From Thermoflexales bacterium (lineage in GTDB: Bacteria > Chloroflexota > Anaerolineae > B4-G1 > SLSP01), in the NCBI GenBank assembly GCA_007130345.1, contig SLSP01000150.1, positions 1 through 7,653 on the forward strand: 7,653 bases of DNA, read 5' to 3'. A program made the position numbers and the translations under genes. Each line of letters starts with the position of its first letter. The first letter of the stretch is position 1. Below, in pieces: positions 1 through 5,139 of this stretch. The notes below the pieces were generated by a model, which searched no databases, had not been told where the DNA came from, and saw only the letters and a program-made list of their open reading frames with translations.

Positions 1-121
1 CGCCCGGCGCGAGGCTTGCCAGCAAGGCGGCCAGGGCCGGGCGATGCGTGTGTTCCGTCGCCGCGCCGGTGGCGAGGCTCTGCTTGAGCGTGTTGGTGTA
101 AACGCGGATGGGATCGGGCAT
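1..121 (-). CDS. N-terminus of a probable restriction-modification DNA methyltransferase (partial)
   Basis: Only the first 40 codons are in the window; the gene continues past the left edge. The start is ATG at 121-119, with an AGGGAG Shine-Dalgarno 6 nt upstream (128-133). The peptide starts MPDPIRVYTNTLKQ and continues with ATEHTHRPALAALLASLAPG. A helical start followed by a TEH-(S/T/Y)-xRPAL segment and a LASLAPG-type ending resembles the N-terminus of large type ISP/type IIG-like N6-adenine methyltransferase-restriction proteins, in which an (N)EPKR...GAPD segment follows. That assignment rests on recalled family similarity, not on catalytic motifs, which lie outside the window. If correct, the product methylates and possibly cleaves DNA in defence against phage. 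A promoter and a large palindrome sit just upstream. The reading frame and start are solid; the function is moderately likely. Confidence 0.6.
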   Translation of the reverse strand, partial: MPDPIRVYTNTLKQSLATGAATEHTHRPALAALLASLAPG

Positions 122-159
122 TAAGGTCTCCCTGTAAACGGTGAATTTGTAACGCGGGT

Positions 160-188
160 AGTATACGGCAAGCTGGAAGGAAGGGCAA
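160..188 (-). promoter_or_regulatory. sigma70-type promoter for the partial methyltransferase gene
   Basis: On the minus strand, TTGCCC (188-183, 4 of 6 matches to the -35 consensus) is followed after exactly 17 bp by TATACT (165-160, 5 of 6 matches to the -10 consensus). Transcription would begin near 153, giving a leader of about 30 nt before the ATG at 121. The -35 box directly abuts the palindrome at 188-215, so a protein bound there could touch RNA polymerase. Confidence 0.6.
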
Positions 189-215
189 GGCCGGAAGCTG
201 CGCAGCTTCCGGCCT
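188..215. repeat. 28-bp perfect palindrome
   Basis: The arm AGGCCGGAAGCTGC (188-201) is followed with no spacer by its exact reverse complement (202-215). In RNA it would form a very stable GC-rich hairpin with a small loop. Neither side has a clean T-run (minus-strand continuation is TTGCCCTTCC), so it is not a textbook intrinsic terminator. It could still stop read-through from the VOC gene, or be a REP-type element, or an operator for the promoter it touches. The symmetry is certain; the role is open. Confidence 0.75.
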
Positions 216-244
216 GTGGGTTGAGGAAGGGCGGCTAACGGTAG

Positions 245-367
245 GGTTCAGCACTGGGCGTCACCCTGATCGTGGTCGAAGGGTCTCTCTCCCCACCGTG
301 GAGATTCCTCGACTACGCTACGCTCGGAATGATTCTTCCCCACCGTCCGGCGAAATCCCAGAGAGCC
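245..367 (+). repeat. Direct repeat copy A, left of the VOC gene
   Basis: This copy begins with the 18-bp block GGTTCAGCACTGGGCGTC (245-262) and ends with a 31-bp block (337-367, starting TCCCCACCGTCCGG). Both blocks recur identically and in the same order at 1121-1138 and 1167-1197. Between them lies a diverged CCCTGA...GTCGAAGG stretch and a 47-bp segment absent from the other copy. It is noncoding. It resembles the short dispersed intergenic repeats common in environmental bacterial genomes. Together with copy B it brackets the VOC gene. Confidence 0.8.
290..346. repeat. 37-bp element with 10-bp flanking duplications inside repeat copy A
   Basis: A 37-bp unit (300-336) is flanked on both sides by TCCCCACCGT (290-299 and 337-346). 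The other repeat copy has a single TCCCCACCGT and no unit (1167-1176). The unit contains ATTCC (304-308) and GGAAT (326-330) as inverted ends around a CTACGCTACGCTC core. Read on the minus strand it contains GTAG tetranucleotides like those at the foot of REP hairpins. The pattern is that of a small insertion with target duplication, or of a local tandem duplication followed by divergence. No transposase is nearby. Confidence 0.55.
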
Positions 368-412
368 GAACATTTCAAACATACCCCACGAATCTCCGAA
401 GACCCGTTTTTT

Positions 413-829
413 TCAGCACAGCCGAGTTAGTCTGTGGCTATTGGACTGGATGAGATCCCACAAGTTCCCATACAAGTCTTCAAAGACGGCTACTGTTCCA
501 TAGTTGGCATTCTTTGGTTCCCGAACAAAGTGTATTCCAGCCGAAAGCATCTCCTTGTAGTCGCGCCAGAAGTCATCGGTATTAAGAAAGAGGAAAACAC
601 GTCCTCCTGTTTGGTTTCCAATGAACGCTTCTTGCTCGGGTGTTGAAGCGCGAGCCAATAGAAGGCTGACACCGTTCGAGCCAGGAGGAGTTATGACAAC
701 CCATCGCTTGTCTTGTTCTGGTTGGTAGGAATCTTCGACCAGTGTGAAATGGAGCTTCTGGCAGTAGAAGTTGATAGCCTCGTCGTAGTCCCGAACGACC
801 AAGGCAACCTGGATAATTGCTTGTCGCAT
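413..829 (-). CDS. VOC superfamily (glyoxalase/bleomycin-resistance/dioxygenase fold) protein
   Basis: The protein has 138 residues and two beta-alpha-beta-beta-beta half-modules. The first, residues 5-61, holds VALVVRDYDEAINFY and VSLLLARA. The second, residues 77-128, holds RVFLFLNTDD and GTVAVFEDLYGNLWDLIQ, the latter matching the family signature F-x-D-P-x-G-N-x-x-x-L with Leu at the Pro position. The usual metal ligands are altered: Gln7 sits where His is common in the first strand and Asp125 where Glu is common in the last. Members bind a small molecule or metal in a barrel; some are lyases, dioxygenases or drug-binding proteins, and the substrate here is unknown. I chose ATG at 829; an in-frame TTG at 841 would add four residues, and neither has a strong Shine-Dalgarno (TGAGA only). 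GC content is clearly lower than in the neighbours. With its own promoter and flanking direct repeats, this suggests later acquisition. Confidence 0.8.
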   Translation of the reverse strand: MRQAIIQVALVVRDYDEAINFYCQKLHFTLVEDSYQPEQDKRWVVITPPGSNGVSLLLARASTPEQEAFIGNQTGGRVFLFLNTDDFWRDYKEMLSAGIHFVREPKNANYGTVAVFEDLYGNLWDLIQSNSHRLTRLC

Positions 830-842
830 ATTTGATCTCAAT

Positions 843-943
843 CACCAATTTCAGAGTGGTGCAACTCCGCTCTTCCCTAGTAGGCTTTTGCTCCCCAGCG
901 TGCTGATACGGAAATCCTGCGGGGGAGCAATCCCGGCTCCGGG
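843..943 (-). promoter_or_regulatory. Hairpin-rich 5' leader of the VOC gene
   Basis: The predicted transcript from near 970 to the ATG at 829 is about 140 nt and contains three inverted repeats. TTGCTCCCC (888-896) pairs perfectly over 9 bp with GGGGAGCAA (922-930) around a 25-nt loop. CCCGG/CCGGG (932-943) forms a compact hairpin next to it. CACCA (843-847) pairs with TGGTG (857-861) just upstream of the start, close enough to affect ribosome access. No T-run follows any of them, so they are not terminators. I could not match the arrangement to a riboswitch class I know. A regulatory role is inference. Confidence 0.4.
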
Positions 944-976
944 CTATGTGGGAGTTTCGCGGTCAGTTCCTTACCC

Positions 977-1005
977 ATTGTATAGCATAATTTGAGGCAG
1001 GTCAA
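977..1005 (-). promoter_or_regulatory. sigma70-type promoter for the VOC gene
   Basis: On the minus strand TTGACC (1005-1000, 5 of 6) and TACAAT (982-977, 5 of 6) are separated by exactly 17 bp in locally AT-rich sequence. Transcription would start near 970, leaving a long leader of about 140 nt. The gene thus has its own promoter and does not depend on read-through from the acetyltransferase upstream, which has its own terminator. Confidence 0.7.
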
Positions 1006-1120
1006 GAAAGCATTGCGGTTTGCAGTTAGGCCGATTCTGTGCTTTGGGATGCTTCATCATTGCGCGTCCCTATGCTCCAAGACTAGGCCCGGTCGCGGGG
1101 CTGGTTATGTTTTGTAACAC
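1006..1120. other. Intergenic stretch with no recognisable feature
   Basis: Between the VOC promoter and repeat copy B I see no gene with a plausible start and ribosome site, no strong inverted repeat and no RNA gene. A short plus-strand reading frame starts at 1020 but has no recognisable protein signature and runs into the repeat. Confidence 0.5.
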
Positions 1121-1197
1121 GGTTCAGCACTGGGCGTCCCCCCTGAGCTTGTCGAAGGATGACTCCTCCCCACCGTCCGGCGAAATCCCAGAGAGCC
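1121..1197 (+). repeat. Direct repeat copy B, right of the VOC gene
   Basis: This is the shorter, uninterrupted form of the repeat at 245-367. It has the identical 18-bp start (1121-1138), a CCCTGAGCTTGTCGAAGG core (1141-1158) and the identical 31-bp end (1167-1197). The core resembles a short motif (CCTGAGCTTGTCGAAGG) that I recall as widespread in intergenic DNA of many environmental bacteria. It ends 36 bp from the stop codon of the acetyltransferase. Confidence 0.8.
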
Positions 1198-1233
1198 AAT
1201 AAGTTGAGATGCGTGATGGAGTTGGGCACCAGC

Positions 1234-2490
1234 CTAAAAAGCCGTCATACAAATCGGCTTTTGTTCCACAGCGAAGATGCGCTGGATGGTATCAAGGTAG
1301 CTTTCATCGGAGATTTCGGCCAGGCCGTAGAGATGCAGTCGCCTGAAGCCGATAACGCCCATCAGCAGCGACGAGAATTCGGCGATGTCCAGCGTGACCT
1401 CGACATCGTGTCCCCCAGCCTCCGGCAACGTCGCCCGGCCTTGCTCAAAGTGGATGAGCGTGCTCCCGTCATTCTCCGGGAAGAAAGAATCGCGCGCGGT
1501 GAGCCGGAGGCGACAGCTCTGCCCGTTGAAGTTCCGCTCGGCCAGGTCGCGGAAGATACCCGCCACATCGAGGATACGGACCATCAGCCCGACGCCCTGG
1601 ACGTTGCTCTCGTGATAGACCGAGGGAATGAGGTCCTGGCACTCGTTGCGAGGATCGGTCAGCAAGTGCTGAAAGGTCTCATCGGCCGTGGTCAGCACGA
1701 TGCGGTCGATTTGATCCGCCTGGGTGCGCAGAAATTCCAGCAATCCCGCCAGCGCCGCGCGGCTGGTGTAGACGAACTCTTGGATCACGATGTCGTTGCG
1801 CAAGAGATTCTCCACAGGGCGGGGGTGGAACTTGAAGAAGATATACCCCTCAATGCGGCCATCACGCTCGTATCCCACCAGGCGGTTTTGCAGGCCGAGA
1901 TTTTTGAACCAGCCATCCCATTCCGGCGGATACCGTATCATCATCCCGTGGGTGCGCGCCTGATAACGATTGTAGCAATCCATCAGCGCGGGCTTGTCGT
2001 CAGCGATCAAGAAGCGGACGTGCTCTTTCCCCAACCCCTTCCGCAACGCCGCCGGTTGGAAGCGATACTGGCTGACTTTAGCGCCGTAGCCATAGCCCAT
2101 AGCGTAGTAGAACCCTGGCTTGAAAGGGTAGAGCAAGACCACGTTGGCCCCTTGTCCTTTGTAGTGTTCGTGGAAGTAGGTCAGCATCTCCTTGGCGACG
2201 TGTTCTTTCTTATGCACCAGATCCACCGCCACCATCCCCACGCCGCCAGCAGAGACTTCGATACCGAGCATGTTCATCCGAAAATCGAACAACCGCATCC
2301 CGCCCAGGAGCTTGCCTTCGCGGTAGAGACCCACGATGTGCTGGACGGGAATATCCTGAAATTCCTTTAGTCGGTCAATGAGCCGCTGGCGGCCTTCTTC
2401 TGTGGCGATCTGGAAGCCCGGATAGGCGTTGAAAGCGATGTCGGCATACTCCTCGAATCCTTCCCCTGACAGTAATCGAATGTCTCGCAT
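1234..2490 (-). CDS. Eis-like GNAT-family N-acetyltransferase with C-terminal SCP2-type domain
   Basis: The protein has 418 residues from the chosen start, about the length of Eis (roughly 400). Layout: an N-terminal GNAT domain (about 1-150) with the acetyl-CoA region GGVGMVAVDLVHKKEHVAKEML near 82-103, a second degenerate GNAT domain (about 155-290), and an SCP2-like domain (about 300-418). The LYPFKPGFYYAMGYGYG segment near residues 120-136 matches the Eis tyrosine region, and the chain ends in Phe, whose terminal carboxylate acts as catalytic base in mycobacterial Eis. Eis proteins acetylate amines such as aminoglycosides at several positions; the substrate here is unknown. The glycine of the usual R-x-x-G-x-A loop is His in KKEHVA, so acetyl-CoA binding may differ. 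Two ATGs lie in tandem (2493 and 2490). AGGAG at 2500-2496 is 2 nt from the first but 5 nt from the second, so I chose the second. The gene is set apart by terminators on both sides. Confidence 0.85.
   Translation of the reverse strand: MRDIRLLSGEGFEEYADIAFNAYPGFQIATEEGRQRLIDRLKEFQDIPVQHIVGLYREGKLLGGMRLFDFRMNMLGIEVSAGGVGMVAVDLVHKKEHVAKEMLTYFHEHYKGQGANVVLLYPFKPGFYYAMGYGYGAKVSQYRFQPAALRKGLGKEHVRFLIADDKPALMDCYNRYQARTHGMMIRYPPEWDGWFKNLGLQNRLVGYERDGRIEGYIFFKFHPRPVENLLRNDIVIQEFVYTSRAALAGLLEFLRTQADQIDRIVLTTADETFQHLLTDPRNECQDLIPSVYHESNVQGVGLMVRILDVAGIFRDLAERNFNGQSCRLRLTARDSFFPENDGSTLIHFEQGRATLPEAGGHDVEVTLDIAEFSSLLMGVIGFRRLHLYGLAEISDESYLDTIQRIFAVEQKPICMTAF
1237..1262 (-). terminator. Intrinsic terminator overlapping the end of the acetyltransferase gene
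   Basis: On the minus strand AAAAGCCG (1262-1255) pairs over 8 bp with CGGCTTTT (1244-1237) around a 10-nt loop, followed by one further T and the TAG stop. The hairpin lies wholly within the final coding triplets, and the U-run forms the last Phe codon and the first base of the stop. The A-rich opposite arm would give a U-run for plus-strand transcripts too, so it may be bidirectional. Confidence 0.65.
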
Positions 2491-2495
2491 CATAG

Positions 2496-2500
2496 CTCCT
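2496..2500 (-). promoter_or_regulatory. Shine-Dalgarno that decides the acetyltransferase start
   Basis: AGGAG lies 2 nt before the ATG at 2493-2491 and 5 nt before the ATG at 2490-2488. The second spacing is in the working range and the first is not, so the protein most likely begins MRDIRLL. No convincing promoter is visible upstream: TTGTCA followed after 17 bp by TACTGC is a poor match at -10. Confidence 0.6.
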
Positions 2501-2564
2501 GAAAATAGGCAACGAACTCAACGGATAAAACGCAGTAGCGCAAAACTAACCTTGTGACAAGCAA

Positions 2565-2634
2565 GGACACGGATTTACACGGAAAAACACGGATTTTTTT
2601 GTTTTATCCGTGAAATCTGTGTTCATCCGTGTCC
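2565..2634. repeat. Imperfect 70-bp hairpin with 10-bp-phased ACACGGA repeats
   Basis: The outer arms GGACACGGAT (2565-2574) and ATCCGTGTCC (2625-2634) pair perfectly; the inner arms pair in part. The left arm holds three ACACGGA copies starting at 2567, 2577 and 2587, exactly one helical turn apart. The right arm holds TCCGTGA (2607), TCTGTGT (2616) and TCCGTGT (2626). An inverted 11-bp fragment of it, ACGGATAAAAC, recurs outside the hairpin at 2521-2531. It is noncoding and resembles the dispersed CACGGAT-type intergenic repeats I recall from other environmental genomes, probably a REP/MITE-like element. Confidence 0.7.
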
Positions 2635-2664
2635 CAAACAGGGTGACTTTTGCGGTATTGCGAT

Positions 2665-2687
2665 AAAACGTAGAGGCGCAAGCCCCT
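2665..2687 (-). terminator. Second hairpin downstream of topA
   Basis: On the minus strand AGGGGC (2687-2682) pairs with GCCTCT (2677-2672) around a TTGC loop, with one G-U pair. ACG and then four Ts follow. It comes after the stronger hairpin at 2698-2734 and would act as a backup terminator. Confidence 0.4.
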
Positions 2688-2694
2688 GACAGCC

Positions 2695-2734
2695 AAAAGC
2701 GCTCCGCTCGCCCAGAAGGCTGTCGCGGAGCGCT
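2695..2734 (-). terminator. Intrinsic terminator of topA
   Basis: AGCGCTCCGC (minus strand 2734-2725) pairs perfectly over 10 bp with GCGGAGCGCT (2707-2698). The 17-nt loop can form a further three GCC/GGC pairs. A short U-run (four Us including the last stem base) follows. It lies 21 nt beyond the topA stop codon. The stem is strong and the U-run modest. Confidence 0.65.
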
Positions 2735-2755
2735 CCATCAACCTATCAACAACGC

Positions 2756-5095
2756 TTAGGCTTCGACCTTCTCCATCTGCTCGGCCTCGACGGCGTCCTG
2801 AGAGAACTCCGTTTCGCAGGCCAGACATTGCACCGTGTCCTTGCGTGCGTCCACCAACATCCCGCCACAGGCCGGGCAGGGCGTCGCCAGCGGGCGCTTC
2901 CACGAGGTGAACTCGCATTCCGGCCACCGGGAGCAACCGTAGAAGACGCGGCGCTTCTTCGTGCGCTTGACCACGATGTCGCCGCCCTCACATTCCGGGC
3001 ACGTCACCCCGATCTTTTCCAGCCAGGGTTCCGTGTGGCGGCACTTGGGGAAACCCGGACACCCGATGAACTTACCGTAGCGCCCCCAGCGGATGATTAG
3101 GGGTTCGCCGCAATCCGGGCAGTCGCGCCCCACATACTCGATCTGCTCGATTTTGGGGATGGCTTCCTCGGCCTTCTTGAGCGCCTGGGCAAAAGGGCCG
3201 TAGAATTCGTGCATCAGGCTGACCCATTCCTGATCGCCCTCGGCAATGTCATCCAATTGTGATTCCATTTTTGCCGTGAAGTCCACGTTGATCAAATCCG
3301 GGAAGTTCTCCACCAGCAGGTCGTTGACGAGCACCCCGGTCTCGGTGGGTTCGTAGCGCCGCCGCTCGCGCACCACGTACCCCCGCTGCTGGAGCGTCGA
3401 GAGGATCGAGGCGTAAGTCGAAGGCCGCCCGATCCCGTACTCCTCCAACGTGCGGATCAAGGTCGCGTCGCTGTAGCGCGGTGGCGGCTGCGTGAAGTGC
3501 TGCTCCGGCAGGAGCTTGAGCAGGTCAAGCAACTGATCCACCGTCAGCGGCGGGATCGTCCGCTCGACTTCCGCCTCCACATCATCTTCCAGGCTCTCTT
3601 CGTAGAGGACGAGGAAGCCGGGGAAGCGCAAAATCGAACCAGAGGCCCGGAACAGATAGGGCTTTTCCTCACCGATGCCCGCCAGAATCTCTACGCGGAT
3701 GGTGTCGTACTTGGCCGGGTTCATCTGGCTGGCGACAAACCGTCGCCAGATGAGGTCGTACAGCCGGAACTGGTCGCGGGTCAGGTACGCTTTGATGGAA
3801 TCCGGCGTGCGCAGCACCCCGGTAGGGCGGATGGCCTCGTGCGCTTCCTGCGCGGCCTTCGCCTTCGTCTTGTAGACCGGCGGCTTGGCCGGCATAAACT
3901 CCGACCCGTAGCGATCCTTGATGTACTCCCGCGCCTGCTCCTGCGCCTGCTTGGAGACGTTGGTGCTGTCCGTGCGCATATACGTGATCAACCCCACCTG
4001 CTCATCGCCGATGTCCACGCCCTCATAGAGCTGTTGCGCGATGCGCATGGTCTTGCGCGCGGTGAAGCGCAGCTTGCGCGTGGCCTCCTGTTGCATTGAG
4101 CTGGTGGTGTACGGGGCCGATGGGCGGCGCTTCCGCTTGCCCTGCTTGACCTTCGAGACCGTGTACTCCGCCTTTTCCAGGATTTCCAGGTGCGGGCGCA
4201 CCTCGTCCTCGCTGGAAAGCTCGAAGTTCTCGTCCCGGATTTTAGCCAGCCGGGCCGTGACGATCTCGCTGTCCCGCGAGGCATCTTCAGTATGCGGCTT
4301 CAACTCGGCGTCGATAGTCCAGTATTCGTCCGGCTCGAAGGCTTCGATCTCGCGCTGGCGCTCGACGATCAGCCGCAACGCCACGGATTGTACCCGTCCG
4401 GCAGAGAGGCGACTGCGCACCTTGCGCCACAGCAGCGGACTCAGGTTATAGCCCACCAGCCGATCCAAAATGCGCCGCGCCTGTTGCGCGTCCACCAGAT
4501 CGAGGTTAATCTCGCGGGGATGCGAGAAGGCTTCGGCCACGGCTTCGTTGGTGATCTCGTGGAAGACGACCCGGTGCAACTGCTCCTGAGAAACGTCCAG
4601 CACCTCGCTGAGATGCCAGGCGATGGCCTCACCCTCGCGGTCGGGGTCAGTCGCCAGATAGACGTCCGCCGACTTCTTGACTGCCGCCGCCAGCTCCTTG
4701 ACCACGGCCCGCTTCTCGTTGGGAACCCGATACTTCGGCTCGAAGTCGTTCTCCACGTCCACCGAAAGCTGCGAGCGCAACAAGTCCCGCACGTGCCCCA
4801 CCGACGCCTTGACCATGTAGCCCTTCCCCAAAAAGCGACCCACGGTGCGCGCCTTAGTCGGCGACTCCACAATCACCAGCTTACCCGTCGGCTTGGGCGG
4901 CTTGGGCTTGGGCGGCGGCGTCATTCCCTCGTGCATCGCCGTCCGGCCCATGCGGAACATATTCGTCCCGCACTCCGGGCAAATCCCGCGCGTGGCGGGC
5001 TGCGCTTTGGCAGTAAAGACGGGAGTTGGTTGGGCCATCTCCCGCTTTTCCTTGCATTTTACACAATAGGCTTCGATTTTATTCTGTTCTGTCAT
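2756..5095 (-). CDS. topA: Type IA DNA topoisomerase I with an N-terminal DUF5679-like zinc ribbon
   Basis: The 779-residue enzyme relaxes negatively supercoiled DNA by cutting and passing single strands. Residues 8-50 form an extra ribbon with Cys11, Cys14, Cys39 and Cys42 and the wording AYCVKCKEKREM ... RGICPECGTNMFRMG, which matches the small DUF5679 family. A Pro/Lys linker (60-69) leads to the TOPRIM domain (from 72), with Glu77 in KLVIVESPTKA and the metal acidic triad Asp150, Asp152, Glu154 in ATDPDREGEAIAW. SAGRVQSVALR lies at 231-241. The nucleophile is Tyr372 in GLITYMRTDST, with Arg374 beside it; AHEAIRPT (418-425) and GIGRPSTYASI (554-564) follow. Three C-terminal zinc ribbons use Cys659/662/679/685, 699/702/721/727 and 740/743/757/760. 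Nothing is missing, so it should be active. The start is ATG at 5095 with AGGTGG 3 nt upstream. It has its own promoter and terminators, although it follows the guanylyltransferase on the same strand. Confidence 0.96.
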   Translation of the reverse strand: MTEQNKIEAYCVKCKEKREMAQPTPVFTAKAQPATRGICPECGTNMFRMGRTAMHEGMTPPPKPKPPKPTGKLVIVESPTKARTVGRFLGKGYMVKASVGHVRDLLRSQLSVDVENDFEPKYRVPNEKRAVVKELAAAVKKSADVYLATDPDREGEAIAWHLSEVLDVSQEQLHRVVFHEITNEAVAEAFSHPREINLDLVDAQQARRILDRLVGYNLSPLLWRKVRSRLSAGRVQSVALRLIVERQREIEAFEPDEYWTIDAELKPHTEDASRDSEIVTARLAKIRDENFELSSEDEVRPHLEILEKAEYTVSKVKQGKRKRRPSAPYTTSSMQQEATRKLRFTARKTMRIAQQLYEGVDIGDEQVGLITYMRTDSTNVSKQAQEQAREYIKDRYGSEFMPAKPPVYKTKAKAAQEAHEAIRPTGVLRTPDSIKAYLTRDQFRLYDLIWRRFVASQMNPAKYDTIRVEILAGIGEEKPYLFRASGSILRFPGFLVLYEESLEDDVEAEVERTIPPLTVDQLLDLLKLLPEQHFTQPPPRYSDATLIRTLEEYGIGRPSTYASILSTLQQRGYVVRERRRYEPTETGVLVNDLLVENFPDLINVDFTAKMESQLDDIAEGDQEWVSLMHEFYGPFAQALKKAEEAIPKIEQIEYVGRDCPDCGEPLIIRWGRYGKFIGCPGFPKCRHTEPWLEKIGVTCPECEGGDIVVKRTKKRRVFYGCSRWPECEFTSWKRPLATPCPACGGMLVDARKDTVQCLACETEFSQDAVEAEQMEKVEA

Positions 5096-5139
5096 GTACC
5101 ACCTGTGCTCGCTAACGACCTATGACCTTACGGCACGGA

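Noticed and set aside
829..841. TTG at 841 as the start of the VOC gene
   Set aside because: It would add only MRSN, has no better ribosome site than the ATG at 829, and homologous proteins usually begin shortly before the first VOC strand.
888..930. 9-bp stem upstream of the VOC gene as an intrinsic terminator
   Set aside because: Neither strand has a T-run directly after the stem on its 3' side, and the stem lies between a good promoter and its gene.
843..943. Known riboswitch class (for example c-di-GMP type, suggested by a GCAAAAGCC stretch)
   Set aside because: Only a few bases agree; the expected three-way layout and conserved receptor pairs could not be found.
1020..1202. Possible 60-residue plus-strand peptide beside repeat copy B
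   Set aside because: It has no clear Shine-Dalgarno, no recognisable pattern, and its second half is made of the dispersed repeat, which has no coding constraint in the other copy.
1159..2370. Long plus-strand open frame of about 400 codons opposite the acetyltransferase gene
   Set aside because: It mirrors the Eis-like gene on the other strand, starts inside repeat copy B, has no recognisable domains and reads as low-complexity His/Arg/Glu-rich sequence. The minus-strand frame shows coherent GNAT and SCP2-like domains.
2551..2561. CTTGTGACAAG inverted repeat as an operator for the acetyltransferase
   Set aside because: Five-base arms arise often by chance, the adjoining promoter match is poor, and the site lies next to the dispersed repeat.
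2565..2634. CRISPR array, because of regularly spaced repeats
   Set aside because: The units are 7 bp with 3-bp gaps and are mirrored on the second arm. There are no 25-40 bp repeats with unique spacers and no cas genes.
3497..4099. Plus-strand open frame of 200 codons inside topA
   Set aside because: Same reasoning: it is antisense to the catalytic domain containing Tyr372, has no ribosome site and shows no known motif.
4190..5125. Plus-strand open frame of about 310 codons opposite the 5' half of topA
   Set aside because: It is an antisense shadow of a GC-rich gene. Its product is rich in Arg, His and Leu with no family signature, while the minus strand encodes intact TOPRIM motifs.
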